A DNA stretch of 64,000 bases from Prescottella sp. R16 (GTDB lineage Bacteria > Actinomycetota > Actinomycetes > Mycobacteriales > Mycobacteriaceae), in the NCBI RefSeq assembly GCF_030656875.1, contig NZ_CP130943.1:3472001-3536000 (forward strand). Direction: 5' to 3'. Position numbers and translations under genes: made by a program. Every line of letters begins with the position of its first letter. Position 1 is the first letter of the stretch. Under the pieces are notes generated by a model. The model made no database searches. It was given only the letters and a program-made list of their open reading frames with translations, and was not told the DNA's origin. Shown one piece after another: positions 19,638 through 29,100 of this stretch.

Positions 19638-19949
19638 CTAGCGTCCGCCCAGTGCCGCGACGGTCCCGGCGGTGCCGGTGTCCTGGCGGAGGTAGGCGTC
19701 GGCGGTGTCGGTCAGGGTCCGGCCGGTGAGGGACGATGCCGCCGACCAGGCCCCGATCGCGTGCGCCAATCTCAGGTAGCCGTCGCGGATCGCGCGTTCG
19801 CGGGCCGGATCGACCGCCCCGGACGGGGTTGCCGCGAATCCGCCGGATGCCACCGCGCGGGCGGCCGTGTCGAGCACCCCGGAGCCCTCCCGGAACGTGT
19901 GCCCCACCGCCCGCACCCGCGGGATGTCGATCGTGACCTCGTCCGCCAT
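19638..19949 (-). CDS. EspC-like small protein, candidate type VII secretion target
   Basis: 103 aa, predicted all-helical hairpin. It resembles the DUF2580/EspC-type secretion targets: conserved start ([15 protein letters not shown]), W68-S-A turn in the middle and, near the C terminus, Y86-L-R-Q-D90, which matches the YxxxD/E type VII export motif after the second helix. It lies directly upstream (2-base gap) of the WXG-like Glu-Pro repeat gene and about 4 kb from the ESX-4 WXG100 genes. ATG 19949 starts the conserved region. Export is inferred, not shown. Confidence 0.7.
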   Translation of the reverse strand: MADEVTIDIPRVRAVGHTFREGSGVLDTAARAVASGGFAATPSGAVDPARERAIRDGYLRLAHAIGAWSAASSLTGRTLTDTADAYLRQDTGTAGTVAALGGR

Positions 19950-20016
19950 CGCTGCCCTCTGTCGTCGAATCGGCTCCTACGTCCTGTTCGACGCAGCGGG
20001 CACCGTCACGGTTCCG

Positions 20017-21402
20017 TCAGGCCGACGCGACGTGCTCGGCGAGGGTTTCGGCGATGCGCTGCGCGGTCTGCGCGTCGGCGGCCTCGACCATCACCCGCAC
20101 CAGCTGCTCGGTGCCGGACGCCCGCAGCAGCACACGCCCGGTGTCGCCGAGTTCTGCCTCCGCGTCGGCGATCGCGGCGACCACCTGCGGGGCGGTCGGG
20201 ACGGCCGTCTTGTCGACGACCTTCACGTTGATCAGGACCTGCGGCAGCGTCGTCATCACGCCCGCCAGGTCGACGAGGGACTTCCCCGTCGACGCCATGC
20301 GGCCCATCAGGCACAGCCCGGTGAGGACGCCGTCGCCGGTGGTGCCGTGTGCGGGCAGGACGACGTGCCCGGACTGTTCGCCGCCGAGGCTGTAGCCGCC
20401 GGCCCGCAGTTCCTCGAGCACGTAGCGGTCACCGACGGCGGTGGTGCGCACCGTGATTCCGGCGTCCCGCATCGCGAGGTGCAGGCCGAGGTTGCTCATG
20501 ACGGTCGCGACGAGGGTGTCGTCGGCGAGCAGGCCGGCATCGCGCATCCCGATCGCGAGGACGGCCATGATGGCGTCTCCGTCGACGACGGCACCGGTCG
20601 CATCGACAGCGAGGCAGCGGTCCGCGTCACCGTCGTGTCCGAGACCGAGGTCGGCGCCGTGTTCGATCACCGCGCGCTGCAGTTCCTCGAGGTGTGTCGA
20701 ACCGCAGCCGTCGTTGATGTTGTAGCCGTCTGGGTCGGCGTTGATCGCGATCACGGTCGCACCGGCCGCCCGGTACGCGGCGGGGCCGACGGTGGACGCG
20801 GCACCGTGTGCGCAGTCGACGACGACGGTGAGCCCGTCGAGCCGGGTGCCTTGCGCTCCTGCGAGGTGCTCGAGGTAACGGCCGGTCGCATCCAGTGCGA
20901 CGTCGACGCGGCCGATACCGGCGCCGATCGGCCGACGTGCCGGGCCCGCCGCGATTGCGGCCTCGATGCGGTTCTCGACGTCGTCGTCGAGTTTGTGCCC
21001 GCCCGCCGCGAAAATCTTGATGCCGTTGTCCGGCATGGGGTTGTGCGACGCGGAGATCATCACACCGAGTGCGGCACCGTAGGCGCCGGTCAGGTACGCG
21101 ACGGCGGGTGTCGGCAGGATTCCGACGAGGATCACGTCGACACCGGCGGCGGTCAGGCCCGCCGTGACGGCGGCCTCGAGCATTTCACCGCTCGCGCGCG
21201 GGTCCCGGCCGACGACCGCGGCGGGCCGCGCAGACGACCCGGCGGCGGGCCGCGCAGACGACCCAGCGGCGGGCCGCTGTCCCGTCCCGGCGTCGGGGGC
21301 GAGGACCTCGGCGGCGGCTGCGGCCACTTTCAGTGCCAGTTCCGCGGTCAGTTCGGTGTTCGCCAAACCTCGCACGCCGTCCGTGCCGAACATACGACCC
21401 AT
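20017..21402 (-). CDS. glmM: Phosphoglucosamine mutase
   Basis: 461-aa enzyme interconverting glucosamine-6-P and glucosamine-1-P for UDP-GlcNAc. It starts [12 protein letters not shown]; the active-site phosphoserine is S119 in [13 protein letters not shown], Mg-binding DGDADR and the sugar-loop GGEQSGH are present, and the C terminus has the phosphate-binding RASGTE. Odd feature: residues 43-62 contain a tandem 8-residue repeat (RPAAGSSA twice) inserted just before [11 protein letters not shown], from a 24-bp DNA duplication. The start at 21402 has GAGGGAT about 16 bases upstream; ATG 21393 is an alternative. It is probably co-transcribed behind rpsI (154-base gap). Confidence 0.95.
   Translation of the reverse strand: MGRMFGTDGVRGLANTELTAELALKVAAAAAEVLAPDAGTGQRPAAGSSARPAAGSSARPAAVVGRDPRASGEMLEAAVTAGLTAAGVDVILVGILPTPAVAYLTGAYGAALGVMISASHNPMPDNGIKIFAAGGHKLDDDVENRIEAAIAAGPARRPIGAGIGRVDVALDATGRYLEHLAGAQGTRLDGLTVVVDCAHGAASTVGPAAYRAAGATVIAINADPDGYNINDGCGSTHLEELQRAVIEHGADLGLGHDGDADRCLAVDATGAVVDGDAIMAVLAIGMRDAGLLADDTLVATVMSNLGLHLAMRDAGITVRTTAVGDRYVLEELRAGGYSLGGEQSGHVVLPAHGTTGDGVLTGLCLMGRMASTGKSLVDLAGVMTTLPQVLINVKVVDKTAVPTAPQVVAAIADAEAELGDTGRVLLRASGTEQLVRVMVEAADAQTAQRIAETLAEHVASA
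21221..21277. repeat. 24-bp tandem repeat inside glmM
   Basis: Two copies (21221-21244 and 21245-21268, one mismatch) plus a 9-base partial third copy. The unit keeps the glmM frame and encodes an Ala/Ser/Pro/Gly/Arg octapeptide. Confidence 0.95.
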
Positions 21403-21556
21403 GTGAATCCGATCCCTCGCAATCCCGGTAGGCGGTCGGGGGCAGGCCCCGGTAATGCACGAGAGCAGGCGTCCGGTAGCGAAGAACTCTACGAACGCCT
21501 GCTCTCGTGGACGAACAGGTGCCGGGGCCGGTGCATGCACCGGCCCCGGCGACACA

Positions 21557-22066
21557 TCAGCGCTTGGAGTACTGAGATGCCTTGCGGGCCTTCTTCAGGC
21601 CGTACTTCTTGCGCTCGACGGCGCGGGCGTCACGCGTGAGGAAGCCGGCACGCTTGAGCGCGGGGCGATCCTCGGGGGTGACCTCGGTCAGCGCGCGGGC
21701 GATGGCGAGACGCAGAGCGCCGGCCTGGCCCGACGGGCCGCCACCGGTGAGGAGGGCGGTGATGTCGAACGACTCGGTGCGCTCGACCGTGACCAGGGGA
21801 GCCTTGATCAGCTGCTGGTGCACCTTGTTCGGGAAGTAGTTCTCGAGGGTGCGGCCGTTGAGCGTGAACTCGCCGGTGCCGGGGGTCAGGCGGACGCGGA
21901 CGACCGCTTCCTTGCGACGGCCGACGGTCTGGACCGGGCGATCGATGACGATCGGAGCCTGCGGGGCAGCCTCTTCGTACGTCTCGACGGCGTCGGACTC
22001 GCTGGTGTACTCGGTCAGCTCGTCCGCTGCGACCTCGACGGCCTCGTTGAAGTCTTCGTTGCTCAC
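21557..22066 (-). CDS. rpsI: 30S ribosomal protein S9
   Basis: 169 aa. The core ([13 protein letters not shown] through the C-terminal [12 protein letters not shown]) is standard S9, whose C-terminal Lys-Arg tail reaches the P-site tRNA. An acidic N-terminal extension of about 45 residues (rich in Glu, Ala, Asp) precedes the core, as often in actinobacteria. The start overlaps the rplM stop (ATGA). Confidence 0.97.
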   Translation of the reverse strand: MSNEDFNEAVEVAADELTEYTSESDAVETYEEAAPQAPIVIDRPVQTVGRRKEAVVRVRLTPGTGEFTLNGRTLENYFPNKVHQQLIKAPLVTVERTESFDITALLTGGGPSGQAGALRLAIARALTEVTPEDRPALKRAGFLTRDARAVERKKYGLKKARKASQYSKR

Positions 22067-22506
22067 TGGGCGACCTGCTTGATCTCGAACGGAACCGGCT
22101 GCTGCGCGGCGTGGGGGTGGGTCGGGCCTGCGTAGACCTTCAGCTTGCCCGCGATGGCGCGGCCCAGCTTGTTCTTGGGGAGCATGCCGGTGACGGCCTT
22201 CTCCACGAGACGGTCCGGGTTCTTCTCGAGAACCTCGCCGACCGAGCGGGACTTCAGGCCACCCGGGTGTCCGGAGTGGTGGTGCAGGAACTTGTCCGTG
22301 AGCTTGTTGCCGCTGATGGCAACCTTCTCGGCGTTGATGATGACGACGAAGTCGCCGCCGTCAACGTGGGGGGCAAAGGTGGGCTTGTGCTTGCCGCGGA
22401 GCAGGTTGGCTGCCTGCACGGCAAGGCGACCGAGCACCACGTCAGTGGCGTCGATGACGTGCCAGGTACGGGTCACGTCTCCGGCCTTCGGGGAATACGT
22501 AGGCAC
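22063..22506 (-). CDS. rplM: 50S ribosomal protein L13
   Basis: 147-aa early-assembly large-subunit protein; typical features are [17 protein letters not shown], the [11 protein letters not shown] strand and the [10 protein letters not shown] motif. The GTG start at 22506 has GAGGAAG upstream; a frame reaching 23187 is a shadow over the aminotransferase gene. It forms an operon with rpsI through a 4-base overlap. Confidence 0.96.
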   Translation of the reverse strand: MPTYSPKAGDVTRTWHVIDATDVVLGRLAVQAANLLRGKHKPTFAPHVDGGDFVVIINAEKVAISGNKLTDKFLHHHSGHPGGLKSRSVGEVLEKNPDRLVEKAVTGMLPKNKLGRAIAGKLKVYAGPTHPHAAQQPVPFEIKQVAQ

Positions 22507-22664
22507 AGAACTTCCTCGTCTGTTCGTTTCTGCTGCTGGCCGAGCATGCCGTTCGAATGGTCCTCGGCGGCCAGTTGAGACCCGAGAACCACCATCCGTT
22601 GCACCACTGCTGCACCGCTGCAGCGAACCGCAGGACACCACGAAAGACGACACGCCGACGTAGA

Positions 22665-22694
22665 ACGATACCGGCTGACCGGGAGCAGGGTCAA
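22665..22694 (-). promoter_or_regulatory. Predicted rplM-rpsI promoter
   Basis: On the minus strand TTGACC (22694-22689) and TATCGT (22670-22665) are 18 bases apart. Transcription would start near 22658, leaving a leader of about 150 bases with imperfect GC-rich inverted repeats (around 22585-22622) before the rplM start. Confidence 0.6.
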
Positions 22695-22703
22695 AACATC
22701 GGG

Positions 22704-23963
22704 TCATCCGCCGAGCGCGTCCGCGAACCGTTCCACCGCCCACGTCAGATCGTCTCGGTCGATCACGAGCGGCGGCGCGATCCGGATCGTGCCCTCGTGC
22801 GCGTCCTTCGCGAGGACCCGGCGGGCCAGCAGTCGTTCGCAGACCGTCCGCGCCGACGGCTGCCCGGGCGCCAGATCGATGCCGGCCCACAGTCCCCGGC
22901 CGCGTGTCCGCCCGACCCGGTCGGCGGGCAACTGGGCCAGCAGTTCGTGCAGGTACCGACCGAGGTCGCGGCTGCGCTGCTGGTACACGCCGGTCTCGAG
23001 GAGCTTCACCACGGCGCTGCCGACCGCGCACGCGAGTGGGTTGCCGCCGAACGTGCTGCCGTGCTGACCGGGATGCAGGACGTCCATCACATCCCGGTTC
23101 GCGGCCACCGCCGACACCGGCAGGATGCCGCCGCCGAGCGCCTTGCCGAGGATGTAGACGTCGGGCACGACGTTCTCGTGGTCGCACGCGAACGTGTCCC
23201 CCGTGCGGCCGAGTCCGCTCTGGATCTCGTCGGCGAGCATGAGGAGGCCGTGCTCGTCACACAGTCGGCGCACTCCGGCGAGGTAGCCGTCCGGTGGCAC
23301 CCGCACCCCGGCCTCCCCCTGGATCGGTTCGACGAGGACCGCGACGGTGTGCTCGGTGATCGCGTCCGCCAGGGCGTCGAGACGGCCGTAGTCGACGGTG
23401 CGGAAGCCGGGCGGGAACGGTCCGAAGCCGCCGCGGGCGTCCGGGTCGGTGGAGAAACCGACGACGGCGATCGTGCGGCCGTGGAAATTACCGGCGCACG
23501 TGACGATCTCGGCGCGGCCGTCGGGCACGCCCTTGACGTCGTACCCCCATTTACGGGCGAGTTTGAGGGCGGTCTCGACGGCCTCGGCGCCGGTGTTCAT
23601 CGGCAGCACCGCGTCCTTGCCGCACAACCGGGCGACGTCGGCGCAGAAGTCGGAGAACCGGTCGTGTTGGAAGGCGCGGCTGGTGAGCGTGAGGGTGCCG
23701 ATCTGGTCGCGGGCCACCGCCACCAGGTCCGGATGCGCGTGCCCGAAGTTCAGGGCCGAATAGCCGGCGAGGACGTCGAGATAGTCGACGCCGTCGATGC
23801 CGCGCACCCACGCCCCGGATCCGGACGCGATCACCACCGGCAGCGGACTGTAGTTGTGGGCGCTGCAGCGGTCGGCGCGCTCGATCTCGGCCGCCGTCGC
23901 GGCGGTCACCGGCACGAGCCGATCGGAGTGCCCGGACTGCTCGGATTGCCACCGCACCGCCAT
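22704..23963 (-). CDS. rocD: Ornithine aminotransferase (ornithine-oxo-acid transaminase)
   Basis: 419-aa class III PLP-dependent aminotransferase that moves the delta-amino group of ornithine to 2-oxoglutarate, yielding glutamate semialdehyde. Marker segments: [47 protein letters not shown], the PLP-binding aspartate in [15 protein letters not shown] and the Schiff-base lysine in ILGKALGGG. These fit RocD better than ArgD, though class III substrate calls are imperfect. ATG 23963 has GGGGAGGC upstream. It sits between rplM and the ESX-4 WXG genes, a place where mycobacteria have no such gene, and is probably a single-gene unit. Confidence 0.88.
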   Translation of the reverse strand: MAVRWQSEQSGHSDRLVPVTAATAAEIERADRCSAHNYSPLPVVIASGSGAWVRGIDGVDYLDVLAGYSALNFGHAHPDLVAVARDQIGTLTLTSRAFQHDRFSDFCADVARLCGKDAVLPMNTGAEAVETALKLARKWGYDVKGVPDGRAEIVTCAGNFHGRTIAVVGFSTDPDARGGFGPFPPGFRTVDYGRLDALADAITEHTVAVLVEPIQGEAGVRVPPDGYLAGVRRLCDEHGLLMLADEIQSGLGRTGDTFACDHENVVPDVYILGKALGGGILPVSAVAANRDVMDVLHPGQHGSTFGGNPLACAVGSAVVKLLETGVYQQRSRDLGRYLHELLAQLPADRVGRTRGRGLWAGIDLAPGQPSARTVCERLLARRVLAKDAHEGTIRIAPPLVIDRDDLTWAVERFADALGG

Positions 23964-24050
23964 GATCCGCCTCCCCGCCTCGAGGACACCGCATTCGGTC
24001 CCGCCAGTATCCGCCCGCACCGACCGGTCGGCAATCGGTGTCGGACACGC

Positions 24051-24085
24051 GTGTGCCCCGACGGCTCTCCTCCGTCGGGGCACAC
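24051..24085 (-). terminator. Terminator after ESX-4 WXG genes
   Basis: 14-bp perfect stem (24051-24064 and 24072-24085) with a 7-base loop, starting 18 bases past the esxT-like stop. No T run follows, but the GC-rich stem and position fit the end of the ESX-4 minus-strand operon. Confidence 0.7.
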
Positions 24086-24103
24086 GGTCTCGACCCGGGG
24101 CGG

Positions 24104-24388
24104 CTACGCCCAGCTGTTGGCGGCCGCGGTGTTCACCTGCTGCATGTCGGCGTTGCCCTGGCCGACGACGCGGCCGACCGCGTCGAGGATCTGGTTGAGT
24201 TCGAGGGCGGCGGAGTCCCACTTGGCCTGCTGCGCCTGGTACGCCTCGGACGCCGAGCCCTCCCACTCCGAGACCATGGGGGCGATGTGGGCCTTGAGGT
24301 CGTCGAGCTTTCCGTTCATCTGGGCCTGGATGGAATCGATGCGAAGCTTGAGTGCCTCGATCTGCCCGAACGAGTAACGCATGGTCAT
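24104..24388 (-). CDS. esxT: WXG100 protein, EsxT-like (ESX-4)
   Basis: 94-aa helical hairpin with the W42-E-G44 turn, a secreted substrate/partner of type VII secretion that should form a heterodimer with the adjacent EsxU-like protein. No YxxxD/E export motif is evident in its C terminus. ATG 24388 has GGAG at 5-base spacing; ATG 24382 is an internal alternative. Position beside eccC4 matches esxT of the mycobacterial ESX-4 locus. Confidence 0.9.
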   Translation of the reverse strand: MTMRYSFGQIEALKLRIDSIQAQMNGKLDDLKAHIAPMVSEWEGSASEAYQAQQAKWDSAALELNQILDAVGRVVGQGNADMQQVNTAAANSWA

Positions 24389-24426
24389 GACTGCTCCTGG
24401 GTGTGCGGTGGTGTGGTTCGGGTGGC

Positions 24427-24741
24427 TCAGATGTTGAGGCTGCTCGCCACGTTGTTCAGCGAGCTGGTGTGGTCCTGCTGTGCGCCGTCGTACGAGACGC
24501 TGTTCGACTTGATGTTCTCGCCGATCGCGTCGAGAGCCTGGTTCAACTTGGTGGCACTCGCGTCCCACCGCTCCATGAGGCTCTGGAACGCGAGGGCGGC
24601 GGAGCCCTCCCAGCCGCCACGGATCCCGTCCACCTCACCCTTGAGGGTGCTCAGCAGGCCCTGGATCTCGGTCCGGACGTCACCGACGCGACGCGCGGTG
24701 GCGTCCATCGTTTCGACGGTGGTCCTCATCTGATCGCTCAT
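24427..24741 (-). CDS. esxU: WXG100 protein, EsxU-like (ESX-4)
   Basis: 104-aa WXG100 protein with W44-E-G46 between two helices; expected heterodimer partner of the EsxT-like protein and ESX-4 substrate. C-terminal Y84-D-G-A-Q does not fit the canonical YxxxD/E, so how the pair is recognised by EccC4 is not obvious. AAGGAG precedes ATG 24741. The 166-base gap upstream could hold its own promoter. Confidence 0.9.
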   Translation of the reverse strand: MSDQMRTTVETMDATARRVGDVRTEIQGLLSTLKGEVDGIRGGWEGSAALAFQSLMERWDASATKLNQALDAIGENIKSNSVSYDGAQQDHTSSLNNVASSLNI

Positions 24742-24907
24742 ATCGACTCCTTCGGCTGCGCGCCGGCGCCCCGGCACCGGTGTCCTTTCGCGTCCCTCCC
24801 CACCGATCCCCCCAAGGAGTCGTCTCGGTCGGTTCGCGCCTACATGTGGTTGGACGCGGCTACCGGTCGGTTCGGTTCCGTCCGATCCGAAATTTCTTTC
24901 CCGCGGG

Positions 24908-26161
24908 TCATTTCGGGCCGACGGTGACGCTGCGGACGGCGTGGGTGCAGTCGTCCGCGAGCAGGTCCCATCCGCCTTCCGTGTACTGACAGCCGACGCT
25001 GATCTGCACCCCGTCGTCGACGAGTACGTGCCATCGCACCGTCGAATCGTCCTGCGGCGACTCGAGGTACGTGACCGCGGGCCGGCCGTCGAGGTCCGCG
25101 GACGGATCGAACGCGGTGAACGGCCCGTCCGGGCCACGGTCGACGATCTCGCGTTCGAGTGCCCGCGCCACCGCGTCCCGGTCGGTGTCGTCTCCGACGT
25201 CGACGGCGACCACGATGATCCGTCGACGCGGCTGTCCGTCCGTCTGCTCCCCCGGAACCAGATCGAGCCGGTTCCCGGTGGCCTTCCCGATCTCCCACGG
25301 CGACGCCAGCGTCACGGTCGCGCCACCGATCTCGAAGTGTCGCAGGGGTTCGGGGCCGCCCGTCCGGCTCCCCGGCAGTACCGCGGCGGCCACCCCCACG
25401 GCGGCGGCCAGCACGACAGCGGCCACGGCTCCGGCGATCGGTGCCCGGCGCTTCGGGCGCGGTTCCGGGGCCGGATCCGTCCACGTGGCCGCGCCGCCCG
25501 TCGCCGGAGATCGCAGCTGTGGCTGTGGTGGTTGCGGAGGTGACGGCGCCAGGAGGGCCGGCGGGGGCGCCGCGGTGATCGGTGCGGCGAGAGTGCCGGC
25601 GAGCAGTCCGATCACGGCGTCGTCGGACTCCCCGGCGACCACGACGGCGTCCGGCCGCCGGTCCCCGGCCACGGCCCGGACCAGGTCCGCGATCGTGGAG
25701 ATCCCGGCCGGGTCGTCGCGCAGGTCGAGAGTGCCGGTGTCCGAGGCGAGTTCGCATGCGAGGACGCGCGGACCGTGCTCGCTGCCCTCGACGAGGGTCG
25801 CGGTGGACGACAGTTCCCCGCATTCGAGGACGACGTGGCGGGAACCCGGGGCCGGGCTCGGTACCGCGAGCGCGACCGGCACCGATGTCACCTGCTGCGC
25901 ACAACGCCGGGCTGCGGTCTCGAGGACGCCGCAGCGGGGTGCACCCCAGTGCGACGGGTGCAGCACGGTGAGGTCGGGGACGAATCCGGTACCGCCGAAC
26001 GCCTGCCCGAGCCCGCGGTGCAGGGCGGCGGCCAGCAGGTCGACGGCGGACGCGTCGTCGATGCCGTCGACACCGTCCCGCACGGCCGGATCCGGGATGC
26101 GCACGACCCCGGCCGGCCCGGTCACCCAAACCGTTCCGGCACCGAGGTACACGCGGGTCAC
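24908..26161 (-). CDS. Type VII secretion-associated protein (TIGR03931-like, ESX-4)
   Basis: 417 aa, equivalent in position to Rv3446c of M. tuberculosis. Residues 1-190 resemble a degenerate Hsp70/actin-like fold (LGAGTVWV start, DLTVLHPSHWGAPRCGVL, VVLECGELSSTATLV). A Pro-rich linker follows (about 200-235), then a single membrane helix (about 240-262) and an extracytoplasmic domain that ends in a disulfide-capable Cys pair. Role in ESX-4 is unknown; a regulatory or assembly function is possible. The GTG start overlaps the eccC4 stop (GTGA), so it is translated from the same mRNA. Confidence 0.85.
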   Translation of the reverse strand: MTRVYLGAGTVWVTGPAGVVRIPDPAVRDGVDGIDDASAVDLLAAALHRGLGQAFGGTGFVPDLTVLHPSHWGAPRCGVLETAARRCAQQVTSVPVALAVPSPAPGSRHVVLECGELSSTATLVEGSEHGPRVLACELASDTGTLDLRDDPAGISTIADLVRAVAGDRRPDAVVVAGESDDAVIGLLAGTLAAPITAAPPPALLAPSPPQPPQPQLRSPATGGAATWTDPAPEPRPKRRAPIAGAVAAVVLAAAVGVAAAVLPGSRTGGPEPLRHFEIGGATVTLASPWEIGKATGNRLDLVPGEQTDGQPRRRIIVVAVDVGDDTDRDAVARALEREIVDRGPDGPFTAFDPSADLDGRPAVTYLESPQDDSTVRWHVLVDDGVQISVGCQYTEGGWDLLADDCTHAVRSVTVGPK

Positions 26162-29100
26162 AGCGGCGGCAGCCAGGCCGTCTGCACGAGCGACGTCCCA
26201 CTTCGTGTCACGAATGTTCCACGACCCACGGGCATTTCGGATGGCCGGACGGCGCCGACGAGGTTTCCTTCGTCGCGGCTACCGCTCATGACGAGCCCTG
26301 CCGGGACCAGGTCCCGCAGCCGGGCGATCACCGGTTCGTACAGTGCACGGGACGCGCCACCGGAGCGGCGCGCGATGATCAGGTGCAGGCCGACGTCCTT
26401 GGCGTGGGCCAGGTAGTCGAGCAGTGGGGTGAGCGGGTTGCCGTTCGACGTCGCGACCAGGTCGTAGTCGTCGACGACGACGTAGATCTCCGGCCCCGAC
26501 CACCACGACCGTTCCCGCAACTGCTGCTGGGTGGTGTCGGGCCCGGGCAGGCGGCTCGCGAGGATCGCGGCGAGATCGGTCATCATCGTCGTCAGGGTCG
26601 TCGCCGACGCCGCGTAGCCGGCGAGGTGATCGCCCTCGACGACACCGAGCATGGTGCGCCGGTAGTCGCCGACGATGAGTTTGGCCTGCTTCGGGGTGTT
26701 CGCCTCCATGATCCCGAGGCAGATGCCGCGCAGCAGCGTGGTCTTGCCGCATGCGCTGTCGCCGAACACCAGGAAGTGCGGCTGGTCCCCGAAGTCCAGG
26801 TGGACGGGGGCGAGTTCCGCCTCGTCGAGCCCGATCGGGACTGTCAGGCACGGCCCGTCCGCCGGGTCGGGCCGGGGTGCGGCGGCGAGCAGGTCCGGGC
26901 GGGGCACCAGGTCGGGCAGCATCCGCACCCGCGGCGCCGACGGGCCGGTGGAGCGTCCGCCGATGCGGGTGACCGCGTCCACGACCCCGACACCGAGGTC
27001 GGTGGTGCGGGCGTGCCCGTCGAGCCGGGGCAGTGCGATCTGCAGGTGCAGGCCGTCGCGGGTGATGCCGCGACCCGGCTGCCCGACCGGCACCAGCATC
27101 GCCTTCGCACGTCCCACGTCCGAGTCCGTCGGATCTCCCAGGCGCAGTTCGATTCTGGTGCCGAGCTGATCCTTGAGCGCGGGACGGATGTCGGCCCAGC
27201 GCGGGGCCGTGACGACGACGTGCACGCCGAACGACAGGCCCTGTCCGGCGAGGGCGCCGATCTGCGCTTCGAGGGCCTCGAAGTCCTGCCGGATGCTCGG
27301 CCAGCCGTCGACGACGAGGAACACGTCACCGAACGGATCGTCCGCGACGTCCCCGGCGCCGTCCTCCCCCGCGGCACTGCTCGCCCGCAGGCTGCGGAAC
27401 TGTGCCATCGATTCGATGCCGAGTTCCCGAAAACGGCGTTCGCGGCGGCGGACGAGGGCGGCCGTCTCGGCGACGGTGCGCCGCACCAGGTCGACGTCGA
27501 GTCGGTTGGCGACGGATCCCACGTGTGGCAGGCCGGCGAGTCCGGCGAGGGTGCCGCCGCCGAAGTCGAGGCAGTAGAACTGTGCCTGCTGCGGGGTGTG
27601 GGTGGCGGCGGTCGCCAGGATCAGGGTGCGCAGCAGTGTCGACTTGCCGGACTGCGGCCCGCCGACGATCGCGACGTTGCCGGTGGCCCCGGCCAGGTCG
27701 ACGACGAGCAGGTCCCGCCGCTGGTCGTAGGGCCGGTCGATGATGCCGATCGGCGCCTGCAGGCCGGCGTGCGCCGCCGGTTCCGGTGCCGGGGGCAGGA
27801 TCTCGCCGAGGGTCGGCGGGACGTCGAGCGGCGGCAGCCACACCTCGTGGGCGGCCGGGCCACGGCCCCGGATCCGGTCGACGAGCACCTCGAGCAGGGA
27901 TCGCGGATCGGTGTCGGTCTCGGGTTCCGGGACCGGCTGCGGCACTGCAGGTTCGGCGAGGCGTACCGGCTCCGGCACCGCCACCGGCGACGCCGTGAAC
28001 TCGTGGATCCGCACGTCGTCGGCGACGACGGTCTCGGTGACGGACCGCCGGACGCGTTCGCGCTCGTAGGGACCCGACACGTACGAGGCCTGGAACCGCA
28101 CGATCTCCGCGGAGTCGCACTTGAGATAACCGGCGCCCGGTGACGCGGGCAGATGGTAGGCGTCGGGCACACCGAGGACGGTGCGGGACTCGTTGGCCGA
28201 GAACGTCTTCAACCCGATCCGGTACGACAGGTGACTGTCCAGGCCACGGAGCTTGCCCTCTTCGAGACGCTGGCTGGCGAGCAGCAGGTGCATGTGCAGC
28301 GACCGGCCGAGGCGGCCGATCGCGACGAACAGTTCCGCGAACTCGGGTTGCTGGCTGAGCAGTTCGGAGAATTCGTCGACGACGACGAACAGGGCAGGCA
28401 GCGGCGCGAGGTCGGCGCCCGCGGCACGGGCCTTCTCGTAGTCGGTGACGTTCGCGAAGTTGCCGGCGGCCCGCAGGAGTTCCTGCCGACGGTTCATCTC
28501 TCCGGCGAGGGCGTCCTTCATCCGGTCCACCATCGCCAGTTCCTCGGCCAGGTTGGTGATGACGGCCGCGACGTGCGGCGCCGATTCGAGGCCGAGGAAC
28601 GTCGCGCCACCCTTGAAGTCGACGAGCACGAGGTTGAGGGCGTCCGGGGAGTGCGTCGCGACCAGCCCGAGGACGAGGGTGCGCAGGAACTCGGACTTGC
28701 CGGATCCGGTGGCGCCGATGCACAACCCGTGCGGGCCCATGCCGTTCTGTGCGGCTTCCTTCAGATCCAGTTCGACGGGACTACCGTCGACACCGACCCC
28801 GATCGGCACCCGCAACCGGTCCCGGCCGGACCGTGGCGCCCACGCGACATCCGGGTCGAATCGGTCGACGTCGCCGACACCGAGCAGCCGGGTCCAGCCC
28901 GCCGCGACCGGGGCGCCGTCGTCGGCGGCTGGGTCGAGGTCGGGCCCGGACGAGATCCGGTACGGGGCGAGCCGCCGGGCCGCGGACCGCGCCTGCGCGG
29001 CCGTGAGCGCGTCTGCGGTGGCGAACGTCTCCACCCCGACGCCACTGCGGGCGCCGAGCGATCCGTCCTCGGTCACCAACTGCAGTCCGCGGGTGGCAGC

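Noticed and set aside
19338..20231. Plus-strand frame of 297 aa over the EspC-like genes
   Set aside because: Arg/Pro/Gly-rich shadow on the opposite strand of two better supported genes.
22585..22622. L13-type autoregulatory leader structure upstream of rplM
   Set aside because: Only imperfect GC-rich pairing is visible; I could not match it to a known L13 leader and leave it as a note on the promoter.
22507..23187. Upstream extension of rplM (longer frame to 23187)
   Set aside because: It would run through the rocD coding region; L13 similarity starts only at GTG 22506.
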